In this document: one piece after another, positions 7,084-17,443 of the stretch
Layout: each line of letters starts with the position of its first letter
Numbering within the stretch: position 1 is the stretch's first letter
Source of the DNA: an uncultured Bacteroidota bacterium
Lineage (GTDB): Bacteria > Bacteroidota > Bacteroidia > Chitinophagales > Chitinophagaceae
NCBI GenBank assembly: GCA_903887415.1
Contig: CAISPO010000021.1
Coordinates: 1-64,000 of the forward strand
Reading direction: 5' to 3'
DNA length: 64,000 nt
The notes under the pieces: generated by a model
Database searches by the model: none
What the model was told of the DNA's origin: nothing
Seen by the model: only the letters and a program-made list of their open reading frames with translations
Program-made: the position numbers and the translations under genes

Positions 7084-8364
7084 ATGGAATTTAACCGCAG
7101 AAATTTTATTCGGTCAGCCTCTGTTCTGGCGGCTTTATCTATAAGCGAAATACAATCGCTTACGGCAAAGCAAATGATAAAAACGGATGGCAAAACTGTA
7201 GCAGATGATGATGAAACCTACTGGCAGAATGTGCGCCAGCTGTTCCCGCTCACAAAGGACTGGACCTATCTGAATAATGGAACTTTCGGCCCTTCCCCGT
7301 ACCCGGTCATTGAAGCGGTAAAGAACGGAATGCTTGATGCTGACCAGATGGGCAACTACGGCAGCTACGAAGCTACTATGCCTAAAATAGCCAAATTTGT
7401 AGGTGCAAATGACGATGAAATAGCCCTGACACACAATGTAACCGAAGGGATAAATACAGTATGCTGGGGTGTACCGCTGAAAAAAGGAGACGAAGTGATT
7501 GTGACCACACATGAGCACGTGGGCAACGCAGCCCCGTGGATGAACCGCATGAAGGTGCATGGAATTGTGCTGAAAAAATATACGCCTGCATCTACCGCTG
7601 CCGAAACGCTGAACCGGATAGCTGCCCTCATCAATAAGAATACCCGTGCAATAGCCACACCTCATATACCCTGCACACAGGGCCAGGTACTACCGATAAA
7701 AGACATTTGCAAACTGGCTAAAGACAAAGGGCTTTTCGCACTTGTGGACGGCGCTCACGGAGCGGGCATGATGCACCTTGACCTCCATGATATGGGCTGC
7801 GATACCTATGCCAGCTGCTGCCATAAATGGATGCTTGGCCCCAAAGGGACGGGCTTCCTGTATGTGCGCAAAGAGTTCCAGGATACCCTCCAGGCATTTT
7901 ATTCGGGCGGAGGAACGGCAGATGATAAGTGGGACATTATGACGAACCCGGTAACTATAGGTGGCTACGCCCAAAGTGCACACAGGTACTTCGGCGGCAC
8001 ACAGGCTAATGGATTGTATGCCGGGGTAAACGCTTCTATTGACTTCATTGAAACTATAGGCCTTACAAACATTCATAACCGTATTAAAAGCCTGGGAAAA
8101 TACACACAAAACCGGCTGCTGGAGCTAGGTGATAAAATTGAATTACTTACCCCCACTGAAGATATTTCCCGCTGCGCGGTGAATGGCTTTAGAATTAAGG
8201 GTGTGGATTATAAAAAATTCTACGACACCTGTGCCGAAAACAAGATCAGGATTCGCATGGTGCCTGAAAACGGCATCAATTGCCTGCGTGTCTCCACACA
8301 TATCTACAACAATGCCGGAGAGGTAGATAAGCTAATGGATCTAGTAAAAAAATACATTAGCTAA
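7084..8364 (+). CDS. Tat-exported class V aminotransferase-fold PLP enzyme
   Basis: The 426-residue protein begins with a twin-arginine signal (NRRNFIRSA followed by a hydrophobic stretch), so it is probably exported folded with its cofactor. The rest matches the class V aminotransferase/cysteine desulfurase fold of the isopenicillin-N-epimerase-like group: LNNGTFGPSP near residue 66, a conserved TEGIN segment, the VDGAHGAGM motif that stacks on PLP, and CHKWMLGPKG with the Schiff-base lysine. The substrate is unknown. A periplasmic PLP enzyme is unusual but members with Tat signals are common in this group. The preceding intergenic region is very AT-rich; no exact -7 box was seen. Confidence 0.85.
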   Translation: MEFNRRNFIRSASVLAALSISEIQSLTAKQMIKTDGKTVADDDETYWQNVRQLFPLTKDWTYLNNGTFGPSPYPVIEAVKNGMLDADQMGNYGSYEATMPKIAKFVGANDDEIALTHNVTEGINTVCWGVPLKKGDEVIVTTHEHVGNAAPWMNRMKVHGIVLKKYTPASTAAETLNRIAALINKNTRAIATPHIPCTQGQVLPIKDICKLAKDKGLFALVDGAHGAGMMHLDLHDMGCDTYASCCHKWMLGPKGTGFLYVRKEFQDTLQAFYSGGGTADDKWDIMTNPVTIGGYAQSAHRYFGGTQANGLYAGVNASIDFIETIGLTNIHNRIKSLGKYTQNRLLELGDKIELLTPTEDISRCAVNGFRIKGVDYKKFYDTCAENKIRIRMVPENGINCLRVSTHIYNNAGEVDKLMDLVKKYIS

Positions 8365-8430
8365 TTATATCTATTAATCAAATAATGGCACGATATTTGT
8401 TTTTAACATTTCAGTAACTACACACTATCT

Positions 8431-9066
8431 ATGAAAATAATAATTATATCGCCAGAAGAATTAATAAAAAATGAAACCAATACCGTAAATGATTTGTTCC
8501 GGCACGGTTTGCAGCGATACCACCTTAGAAAGCCTGAATTTGATACTGGCGATTACCGCCGGTACATAAAAGCTATAGAGCCTCAATATCATCCCCGCAT
8601 AGTTCTTAATGGTAGCTTCGAGCTATATAATGAGTTTGATCTTGGGGGTATTCATCTGAACAGTAACGCCCGGCGAGATGAAGCATTACGAAAAAAACTG
8701 AGTCATCTACCACCTAACATAATTTCTACCTCATATCATACCTGGCAAAAAATACAGGAGAATGATTTTCAATATGGATATGTGTTCATCAGCCCGGTTT
8801 TTGACAGTATCTCCAAGAAAGAATATAAATCGAATTTAAACTTAAATGGCGCCCTGGAAACAAAACAAAAGCTGGCTAACCAGAAGAGATATTGCCCGGA
8901 GATCATCGGACTGGGCGGTGTAGGTATCCTGGAAGTAGAAGAGTTGCGGGAACATAGTTTTGATGGTGCAGCTATGCTTGGCTCGTTATGGATGTCGGGC
9001 AATCCGGTGGCGACATTTCAGCGGGCAAATAATGTAGCTAACTCTGCAGAAAACCAGAATGCATGA
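8431..9066 (+). CDS. TenI/ThiE-like protein
   Basis: The 211-residue protein has the ThiE/TenI TIM-barrel pattern: YHLRKP near residue 31, a GGIHL segment, STSYHTW, FISPVFDSISK and IIGLGGVG. Compared with true thiamine phosphate synthases it lacks the N-D pair that binds pyrophosphate and the clear T-x-T-K element, while the operon already contains a full ThiE. It is therefore more likely a TenI-like thiazole tautomerase, which helps convert the ThiG product into the usable thiazole carboxylate. It converges on and overlaps the 3' end of the thi operon by 29 bases. An upstream start at this ATG fits the family N-terminus. Confidence 0.8.
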   Translation: MKIIIISPEELIKNETNTVNDLFRHGLQRYHLRKPEFDTGDYRRYIKAIEPQYHPRIVLNGSFELYNEFDLGGIHLNSNARRDEALRKKLSHLPPNIISTSYHTWQKIQENDFQYGYVFISPVFDSISKKEYKSNLNLNGALETKQKLANQKRYCPEIIGLGGVGILEVEELREHSFDGAAMLGSLWMSGNPVATFQRANNVANSAENQNA

Positions 9067-10111
9067 TACCATTTTTAAGGCTGACTACCTTCTTAAAGCC
9101 TTTTTGAACAAGCATGTTGGCAAACTTACTGCTCCGGATGCCTGATGCACAATAAACTACAACTGTATTTTCAGGATCGAGCAACTGATAGCCAAGGTCA
9201 GCAGCAGACAATGGGATGTTGATGCCGCCTATATTACCAGCTTCATGCTCCTCTTTCTCCCGTACATCAACGAGTTGCATATCTGTATTGTTGCTGATCA
9301 TTTCCTGCAATTCCGCATAAGTAACCGATGCAGCGGGCAGACCGCATTGCTCTGCTGCCTCTGACAGATGCTCTATTTTTTTGTTGGCTTCGTTGAGCTT
9401 AAAATGGAAAATATGGGTATCCATACTCAGTGTATCAATAACCAATAGCCTTCCGGACAAAACCTCACCAACACCTGTAATCATTTTGATCACTTCACTG
9501 GCCTGTATAGTACCAATGATACCCGGCAATGCCGCGATAACACCGATCTCTGAACAATTGGGTGATTCATCGGTACCGGGTGGCTCCGGGAAAATGCACC
9601 GATAGGTAGGCCCGCCCCAGTAATTAAATACAGATACCTGTCCCTCAAATTTATAAATAGCCCCAGACACCATAGGCTTGTCCAGCATTACGCAAGCATC
9701 GTTCAACAGGTAGCGTGTAGCAAAGTTGTCCGAGCCATCCACGACAATATCATAAACACCGATTACATCAAGTGCGTTATGGCTGTCAATAAAAAAAGAG
9801 TACGTTTTTATTTTCACATTCGGGTTCAGTGCAGATAACTTACGCTCCGCCACCACCACTTTTTGCTGGCCTATCTCTTGCTCGCTATATAAGACCTGCC
9901 GCTGAAGGTTAGAGATATCAACTGTATCCCCATCCGCAATGCCGATCTCCCCCACCCCCGCGGCTACCAGGTATTGCAACACCGGGCAGCCAAGGCCACC
10001 GGCGCCCACTACCAACACCTTTGCAGCTTTCAGTTTTTCCTGCCCAGCCGCTCCCACCTCGGGCAGAATGATCTGCTTGCCATAACGGGATTGCTCTTGT
10101 TGTGATAACAT
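9038..10111 (-). CDS. thiF: ThiF/MoeB-family adenylyltransferase with rhodanese domain
   Basis: The 357-residue protein adenylates the C-terminal glycine of a sulfur carrier, here most likely ThiS. The E1-like domain at residues 1-245 shows RYGKQIILPEVG, the ATP-binding GAGGLGCP near 37, DISNLQRQ and DGSDNFATR. Residues about 265-357 are a rhodanese domain with the active-site YCASGIRS (Cys321), which would carry the sulfur as a persulfide. The paired CxxC zinc motifs of E. coli ThiF/MoeB are incomplete: one Cys in TYRC and none in the second pair. It is the last gene of the operon, two bases after thiH. A role in molybdopterin synthesis cannot be excluded, but the setting favours thiamine. 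Confidence 0.88.
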   Translation of the reverse strand: MLSQQEQSRYGKQIILPEVGAAGQEKLKAAKVLVVGAGGLGCPVLQYLVAAGVGEIGIADGDTVDISNLQRQVLYSEQEIGQQKVVVAERKLSALNPNVKIKTYSFFIDSHNALDVIGVYDIVVDGSDNFATRYLLNDACVMLDKPMVSGAIYKFEGQVSVFNYWGGPTYRCIFPEPPGTDESPNCSEIGVIAALPGIIGTIQASEVIKMITGVGEVLSGRLLVIDTLSMDTHIFHFKLNEANKKIEHLSEAAEQCGLPAASVTYAELQEMISNNTDMQLVDVREKEEHEAGNIGGINIPLSAADLGYQLLDPENTVVVYCASGIRSSKFANMLVQKGFKKVVSLKNGIMHSGFLQS

Positions 10112-10112
10112 A

Positions 10113-11231
10113 CTACACCTTTTCAGTCATTGCAAATTGTTCCCAATCCTTCCACACCGCTTTATATCCACTTCCTTCTATCATCTCTTTCACTTCCGCC
10201 ACAGATCTGCTATCATCTATCTCAAACTGCTCCAGCGACTCAGGCTCCACGGAATACCCGCCAGGGTTAGTCTTTGAACCTGCGCTCATCGTTGTTGCGC
10301 CAAGTTTTATTACATGATCACGAAACACTTCATTTTCGCGTGTAGAGACAGAAAGCTCAATTTCCTCATTGAATATCCGCCATGCACAGATCAGTTGCAC
10401 CAGTTCCTTGTCGGTTATCACCACCTTCGGCTCTATCAAGCCAGTGGCTGGCCGCAGTCGTGGGAACGATATACTATACCGTGTCTGCCAGAATTTTTTT
10501 TCGAGATAGCCAACATGCAGCGCCGTAAAGAAATTATCTGCCCGCCAGTCTTCGAGCCCTATTAGCACACCCAGGCCTATCTTGTGTATGCCGGCACTGC
10601 CGAGCCGGTCTGGGGTCGCCAGCCGATAGTCAAAATTTGACTTCTTTCCTTTAGGATGATATAGTTTATAGTTTTCCTTATGGTACGTTTCCTGGTACAC
10701 CAATACCGCATACAGCCCTTCGGCCGCCAGTATTTTATATTCATCTTCGTCCAGCGGTTGCACTTCTATCGAGATATTTGCAAAATGCGGCCGCAACAAA
10801 CGGATGGCATCCCTTAAATACTCCACACCTACCGTTTTAGACGCTTCTCCCGTTACCAGCAGCACATGTTCGAAACATTGTTCTTTCAGATAGGTTGCCT
10901 CTTGCAATATCTCAACACCAGACAATGTTTTGCGCCGCAGTTTATTGTCATAGCTAAAACCGCAGTAAGTACATATATTCTGGCATTCGTTGGATAAATA
11001 GAGCGGTGCATATAGCTGCACCGTTTTGCCAAAACGCTTCTGCGTAATGCGGTGGCTCATCTGTGCCATCCGCTCCAGGAAAGGTGCGGCAGCAGGAGAA
11101 ATGAGGGCCTTAAAATCCTCAAGGTCTTTTTTATGCTTATTCAAAGCGCGCTCCACATCTACCGCTGTTTTAGTGTAGATTGAGGATAGTATTTCATCCC
11201 AATTTTGCTTCTCAAATATCTCCTGAAACAT
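10113..11231 (-). CDS. thiH: 2-iminoacetate synthase ThiH
   Basis: The 372-residue radical SAM enzyme splits tyrosine to give dehydroglycine (2-iminoacetate) for thiazole formation, releasing p-cresol. The CX3CX2C iron-sulfur motif is at Cys83, Cys87 and Cys90 (NECQNICTYCGF), in the spacing typical of ThiH. The open frame extends upstream to a TTG at 11285, but ATG 11231 gives the standard N-terminus with MFQEIFEK, so I used it. Using ThiH rather than the oxidase ThiO means the pathway works without oxygen. It lies between thiG and thiF on one transcript. Confidence 0.93.
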   Translation of the reverse strand: MFQEIFEKQNWDEILSSIYTKTAVDVERALNKHKKDLEDFKALISPAAAPFLERMAQMSHRITQKRFGKTVQLYAPLYLSNECQNICTYCGFSYDNKLRRKTLSGVEILQEATYLKEQCFEHVLLVTGEASKTVGVEYLRDAIRLLRPHFANISIEVQPLDEDEYKILAAEGLYAVLVYQETYHKENYKLYHPKGKKSNFDYRLATPDRLGSAGIHKIGLGVLIGLEDWRADNFFTALHVGYLEKKFWQTRYSISFPRLRPATGLIEPKVVITDKELVQLICAWRIFNEEIELSVSTRENEVFRDHVIKLGATTMSAGSKTNPGGYSVEPESLEQFEIDDSRSVAEVKEMIEGSGYKAVWKDWEQFAMTEKV

Positions 11232-11281
11232 GCTAATTTGTTTAGGCGTCCTACACCTTTGAGATGTGGGACACCTATGAA

Positions 11282-12055
11282 TCAATTTAAAAATTCGGTC
11301 AACGGGCTGCTGCTTTCCGCATAAGCCTTTACCATACCGAGCCTGGCGTGATATGCCATGCGTCCGGCCTCTACTGCCATTTTAAATGCTAATGCCATCC
11401 TTACAGGGTCGCCGCCTACCGCGATAGCTGTATTCACCAAAACTGCATCTGCGCCTATCTCCAAAGCGGCAGCGGCATGGCTTGGGGCGCCTATGCCCGC
11501 ATCAACTATTACCGGCACATTGCTTTGTTCTATGATGATCTGTAAAAATTCCAGGGTCTTCAATCCCATATTGCTGCCTATGGGGGCGCCCAGCGGCATC
11601 ACTGCGGCTACACCTACTTCTTCCAGCCGCTTGCATAGCACAGGGTCTGCATGTATATAAGGCAGCACAATGAAACCATCTTTTACCAGTTTTTCTGCAG
11701 CCTTTAGTGTCTCTATCGGATCCGGCATCAGGTACTTGGGATCCGGATGTATTTCCAGCTTCAACCAGTTGGTTTGCAGAGCCTCTCGTGCCAGGTGTGC
11801 AGCAAATATGGCTTCTTCAGCATTACGTACACCCGAAGTGTTTGGAAGCAAGTTTATATGCGTATGATGCAGATGCTGCAGTATATCGTCCTCTTCACCG
11901 TCCATACTTACCCGCTTCAAGGCCACGGTCACAAGCTCCGAACCTGAGGCCAGCAGCGCATCTTCCATAAGCTGGTGATTCCCAAATTTTCCAGTCCCGG
12001 TAAACAAACGGGAAGAAAATACCTTATCCGCAATTTTTAATACATCGTTCATCAT
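11282..12055 (-). CDS. thiG: thiazole synthase ThiG
   Basis: The 257-residue enzyme joins 1-deoxy-xylulose 5-phosphate, dehydroglycine and the ThiS thiocarboxylate into the thiazole ring. Conserved features are [11 protein letters not shown] near the N-terminus, the VALKRV segment, [13 protein letters not shown], and the C-terminal phosphate-binding GIGAPSHAA with [12 protein letters not shown]. Two ATGs in a row overlap the TGA stop of thiE (ATGA), suggesting translational coupling; I chose 12055. The open frame continues further up inside thiE but is not conserved there. The stop is 50 bases before the thiH start. Confidence 0.93.
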   Translation of the reverse strand: MMNDVLKIADKVFSSRLFTGTGKFGNHQLMEDALLASGSELVTVALKRVSMDGEEDDILQHLHHTHINLLPNTSGVRNAEEAIFAAHLAREALQTNWLKLEIHPDPKYLMPDPIETLKAAEKLVKDGFIVLPYIHADPVLCKRLEEVGVAAVMPLGAPIGSNMGLKTLEFLQIIIEQSNVPVIVDAGIGAPSHAAAALEIGADAVLVNTAIAVGGDPVRMALAFKMAVEAGRMAYHARLGMVKAYAESSSPLTEFLN

Positions 12056-13101
12056 CTGTTCTCTATTGTTTTTTTCAACCTGTCTAATGTCAATGTCCAA
12101 TAATAGTTTGAATGCCTGTATATCGTATCGGAAACAAAATTGTTTTGGGTCAATGTCAGCTCTGTACGGTCGCCCTCTGGCGCCAGCCTGAATTCAACCA
12201 CGGAATAATTCTCCGGGACATCCGGTATCTGAGACAGGTGGCTCCAAAAGGTATAACGAAACAATCTTTCCGGCTCAAAAGCTATTATCGTTCCTTTATC
12301 TTCATACGCACGGTTGTGCCATGTTCCTTTGAAAATCATGCAACTCCCCTCCTTCCAGTCGCTAACTATGTCAATCGGCGTGTCGGACAGCCATTCCCGT
12401 ATCAATGCCGGAGTCGTGATAGTTTCCCACACTTTAGATACGGGAACTTCGATCTGGATCATTTTTTCCACCACTTTATCAGAAGGGTCCAGGTAATCCT
12501 TGAATTTCTTTGCCGCTTCCGAAACGTCTGGCGCATTGCCTATGGCTCCGGATATGGCTATGCCATGAATTCCAGTGGACATTAATACAGAAACGTCATC
12601 AACCGTTATACCACCAATGGCAACTACCGGGGCATGAACCATATTTCTTGCTCGCAATTGTGCAAATAGCTTTCTATAACCATTTAACCCTAATATCGGG
12701 CTTAGGTTCTTTTTAGTGTCTGTATATCGGTATGGCCCGAGGCCAATGTAACTAACGGCTTTGCCATTAAGATGCTCAAAATCTTCAATAGCGTTGGCAG
12801 TACAGCCAATGATGCCACCCTTTCCAAGCATTTCATCTATATAATGTTGTGGCAGCGGGTCCTCTTTACCCACATGCACACCATCCGCATTTATTTCAAG
12901 CGCCAGTTTAATACTGTCATTTACAATAAACGTGGCGTTGTACTTCCGGCAAACATCCTGCACATCCAGGGCTATCCGGCGATATCCCTCATAAGGAACA
13001 TTCTTCACCCGTAACTGTATCCAGTCCACACCACCCTTACAAGCCTCTTCGGCTGTAATTGCATTAGTGGTTATGAACTGAAGTCGGCTTATCGCTTTCA
13101 T
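12052..13101 (-). CDS. thiE: ThiE thiamine phosphate synthase fused to a C-terminal SRPBCC domain
   Basis: Residues 1-204 are a complete ThiE, which couples HMP-pyrophosphate and thiazole phosphate: IQLRVKN at 28-34, [22 protein letters not shown] at about 60-81, [13 protein letters not shown], and VAIGGI near 160. Residues about 209-349 are an extra AHSA1-type SRPBCC domain: [15 protein letters not shown], a WL..TPIDI segment, FKGTW and a C-terminal helix ending in LKKTIENR. Such domains bind hydrophobic ligands in a helix-grip fold. Neither part is frameshifted, so this is a real single reading frame. The start overlaps the thiD stop by one base (TAATG), and the stop overlaps the thiG start. 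Confidence 0.9.
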   Translation of the reverse strand: MKAISRLQFITTNAITAEEACKGGVDWIQLRVKNVPYEGYRRIALDVQDVCRKYNATFIVNDSIKLALEINADGVHVGKEDPLPQHYIDEMLGKGGIIGCTANAIEDFEHLNGKAVSYIGLGPYRYTDTKKNLSPILGLNGYRKLFAQLRARNMVHAPVVAIGGITVDDVSVLMSTGIHGIAISGAIGNAPDVSEAAKKFKDYLDPSDKVVEKMIQIEVPVSKVWETITTPALIREWLSDTPIDIVSDWKEGSCMIFKGTWHNRAYEDKGTIIAFEPERLFRYTFWSHLSQIPDVPENYSVVEFRLAPEGDRTELTLTQNNFVSDTIYRHSNYYWTLTLDRLKKTIENR

Positions 13102-13859
13102 TATGGCAGTGGGTTATGGTACCCTAACAATGTTTCATTACTATTCAGAAATTGGTACGTGTATTTGTTGGCGTGTTCGGCAGCTACATGAACAGCATGC
13201 CCTAAGGCCAGGCGCGCAGTAAGTGCGGCAGACAACACGCAGCCGCTGCCATGTTTCTCGCCCTTCGGGAGCCGGTCGTTTGCAAACGTATAGGTCATTT
13301 GCCGGGTAAAAAGCGTATCCGAAGACTTCGTAGTATCTGCATGTCCGCCTTTCAGGTAAATATTGACATCGGCGCTATGAAAGATAAGGTTAGTATGTAA
13401 ATGGTCTGCCCCGAACAACTGCATCGCTTCTGGCAAATTTGGCGTAATACAATACAAATGTTTCAAAGTTTGCTTGAGCTCAGCCTCGCTCCATTCATGA
13501 AACGCATAGCCCGCACTAGCCTTCATGATCGGATCATAAACGATCACAGGGTCACTTATCCGTTGCTTCAAAAAACCGATGAGTTCCTGGAGTACCTGTG
13601 CATTTTTTATCAGCCCAATCTTTATGTACTTAATATCAAACCGCCTAAGCAAAATACCTATTTGCTGAATGACCTTGTAATAATCCACCCATTCTACCTT
13701 CTCAAACTCAATATCGTTCTGCCAGGTTAATGCAGACACTACCCCGAGTCCATAAACACCGTTGGCCTCAAACGTCTTTATGTCCGCAAGTGACCCTGCT
13801 CCGCCCGATGGGTCGAAGCCGGCTATTGTCAGTGCATATGGTCTTGAACCTAGATTCAC
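13101..13859 (-). CDS. thiD: hydroxymethylpyrimidine (phosphate) kinase ThiD
   Basis: The 252-residue ribokinase-family enzyme phosphorylates HMP and HMP-phosphate to the pyrophosphate used by ThiE. It shows the signature ALTIAGFDPSGGAG at the N-terminus, GVVSALTWQN, VYDPIMKASAG, and a C-terminal GEKHGSGCVLSAALTARLA with the anion hole and catalytic-base region. The LPEAMQLF segment is also typical. It lies directly upstream of thiE with a one-base overlap and 42 bp after the GxxExxY gene. Length is normal. Confidence 0.93.
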   Translation of the reverse strand: MNLGSRPYALTIAGFDPSGGAGSLADIKTFEANGVYGLGVVSALTWQNDIEFEKVEWVDYYKVIQQIGILLRRFDIKYIKIGLIKNAQVLQELIGFLKQRISDPVIVYDPIMKASAGYAFHEWSEAELKQTLKHLYCITPNLPEAMQLFGADHLHTNLIFHSADVNIYLKGGHADTTKSSDTLFTRQMTYTFANDRLPKGEKHGSGCVLSAALTARLALGHAVHVAAEHANKYTYQFLNSNETLLGYHNPLP

Positions 13860-13901
13860 TTGATTAAAAGATTAGCTTGATTTTAATCACTTCCCAAAAA
13901 A

Positions 13902-14279
13902 CTATTGTAACATTTTATTGTTGTACACACGTTTGAATTGTAAACTTTTAGAGCCGAAATTTATAAGCAATCCTATTTCCATATTGTATGCTTCCAGATA
14001 ATTTATCGCCTGGGCTAGATGTACATTTTCTAAGTCAACAACCGCTTTCAATTCTACCATAATCTTATTATCAACGAAGAAATCAACTCTGCGTGTTCCA
14101 ATTTGCTGCCCTTTGTAAAAAATAGGCATTTCTTTTTCCCGTTCGCAAGTCAGCCCCATTGAGTTCATCTCGATTTCCAAGGCCCGCTGATAAATTACTT
14201 CCTGGAATCCGGTACCGAGCGAAGTGTGCACTTCCATAGCGGCCTTTATTATCTTTTCCGTAATCTTTTTATACAACAT
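13902..14279 (-). CDS. GxxExxY protein (PDDEXK-like)
   Basis: The 125-residue protein carries the diagnostic G-x-x-E-x-x-Y motif in GFQEVIYQRALEIE near residue 24, then VDFFVDNKIMVELKA and a C-terminal INYLEAYNMEIGLLINFG. In this family the E and the D/E-x-K-like residues resemble a PD-(D/E)XK nuclease core. No biochemical role is established for it. It lies between thiC and thiD inside the thiamine operon, which is not its usual place; related genes in Bacteroidetes occur in many unrelated spots. Four tandem 47-51 bp repeats lie directly upstream between it and the thiC stop. Confidence 0.85.
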   Translation of the reverse strand: MLYKKITEKIIKAAMEVHTSLGTGFQEVIYQRALEIEMNSMGLTCEREKEMPIFYKGQQIGTRRVDFFVDNKIMVELKAVVDLENVHLAQAINYLEAYNMEIGLLINFGSKSLQFKRVYNNKMLQ

Positions 14280-14300
14280 ACCGGTGCTGTTTCGATAAAA

Positions 14301-16368
<2,068 letters not shown>

Positions 16369-16427
16369 TCAACTTATCGACCTTATTAACCCTTTAACTT
16401 TTAAACCTATCAACTAAACTCATTCGA

Positions 16428-16487
16428 CCTCACCCTCTCCTTCGGAGTTCCCGCCAGGTAAGGAGCGAAGCTCGCGGGGGAGAGGTC
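16428..16487 (-). repeat. palindromic dispersed repeat abutting the thiS stop codon
   Basis: This approximately 60-bp GC-rich element has inverted ends (CCTCTCC...GGAGAGG type) and internal GCGAGCTTCGCTCC-like dyads. It begins directly at the TGA of thiS. A close copy in the same orientation lies at 24591-24642, also at a stop codon. It could form a hairpin in the thiS-thiC transcript. Confidence 0.85.
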
Positions 16488-16691
16488 TCACCCCCCCTGT
16501 GTTGCCTTTATCAAGGTCACCTTATCCTCTGCATTCAGAACATGACTCCCCCACTCCGCTCTCGGCACAACACTATTATTAATTGCAACCGCAATACCTT
16601 TCTGAGAAACGAGGTTAAGACTATCCAGCGCAACAGCGATATTAGCCTGCACAGGCACTTCAGTTAGTTTATTGTTGACATAAATATTCAT
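16488..16691 (-). CDS. thiS: sulfur carrier protein ThiS
   Basis: The 67-residue ubiquitin-like protein carries sulfur as a C-terminal thiocarboxylate for thiazole synthesis. It starts MNIYVNN, has the V-A-V/I-N-N-S-V-V-P-R-A-E-W stretch near residue 41 that is typical of ThiS, and ends in the required Gly-Gly (KATQGG). I chose ATG 16691 because the open frame above it does not look like ThiS. It is the first gene behind the TPP riboswitch. Confidence 0.94.
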   Translation of the reverse strand: MNIYVNNKLTEVPVQANIAVALDSLNLVSQKGIAVAINNSVVPRAEWGSHVLNAEDKVTLIKATQGG

Positions 16692-16763
16692 ACAATAATC
16701 TTGTTTAAAAAACAACCATTAAACTTTAAGGGAGGAGCAGGTAAGAACATTACTGCTTGCTTC

Positions 16764-16829
16764 TTTCCTATTCTGGAATTACCCAGCAGGTTCAAAGGGT
16801 ATGATCTCAGCCGGTACGGCACCCCTAAA
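16764..16829 (-). promoter_or_regulatory. TPP riboswitch (THI box) controlling the thi operon
   Basis: Read on the minus strand the element shows the TPP-aptamer consensus in order: GGGGTGCC, GGCTGAGATCATACCC, TTTGAACCTGCTGGGTAA and TTCCAGAATAGGA. The CUGAGA bulge and the GAACCUG...GGGUAAU core bind thiamine pyrophosphate. Downstream, 16737-16756 can form a short GCAGTAA/TTACCTGC hairpin that might be the expression platform. No strong U-run follows it, so translational or other control is possible. The thiS start is about 70 bases downstream. Confidence 0.95.
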
Positions 16830-16837
16830 GTCTAAAA

Positions 16838-16845
16838 CAAATTTA
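16838..16845 (-). promoter_or_regulatory. -7 promoter box of the thi operon
   Basis: On the minus strand TAAATTTG is a perfect TAnnTTTG match. It lies nine bases before the riboswitch, so transcription would start almost at the aptamer. No good -33 TTTG is present at the standard 19-base spacing. Confidence 0.6.
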
Positions 16846-16984
16846 CGGGATATTATTCAATAAAGAAGAAACGTTTTTATGTGCACGATCCCCAAGATTC
16901 TTATTCTAATAATGACTAAAGAAAGTATTTATCTTTATCGGGTAAAGTGAGTAAGTTGTAAAAGCAATAAAAAATAGTAATATC

Positions 16985-17443
16985 GTGAACCGTTCCAATA
17001 AAGATGAGGAGTTCAAAAGGAATAAAACCTGGCACCAGAGCCACCAGGAAACCCTGAAATTTGGGCAAAAACTTGCTGACTCTGTAGCACAGGGAATGGG
17101 GTCATGGAGGTTTATCATTATCCAGACCATAATTGTTGCAATATGGATGATACTGAATGTGGCAGCTTTTTGCTATCACTGGGACGTGTATCCTTTTATT
17201 TTGCTCAATCTTGTTTTTTCCACACAAGCTGCCTACGCAGCTCCTATTATTATGATGGCCCAAAACAGGCAGAGCGACCGTGACAGAGCCCAGGCGATGG
17301 CCGATTATCAAACTAATGTGGACGCTAAACAGGAGATTGAAGCATTGCAAGTAAAATTGAATGCCATAGAAACGGAAAAACTGGACAAGATCATAACGCT
17401 GCTGGAAGAAATAAACGCAGGCAAACAGAAACACACAACATGA
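16985..17443 (+). CDS. DUF1003 membrane protein
   Basis: The 152-residue protein matches DUF1003: ADSVAQGMGSWRFI before the first membrane helix, PFILLNLVFSTQAA with the second helix, and PIIMMAQNRQSDRDR after it. A C-terminal coiled-coil-like helix (about residues 108-145) is rich in Glu, Lys and Leu. The function is unknown. The start is a GTG; no in-frame ATG gives the full conserved domain. Its TGA overlaps the ATG of pepD by four bases, so the two are probably translated together. Confidence 0.85.
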   Translation: MNRSNKDEEFKRNKTWHQSHQETLKFGQKLADSVAQGMGSWRFIIIQTIIVAIWMILNVAAFCYHWDVYPFILLNLVFSTQAAYAAPIIMMAQNRQSDRDRAQAMADYQTNVDAKQEIEALQVKLNAIETEKLDKIITLLEEINAGKQKHTT

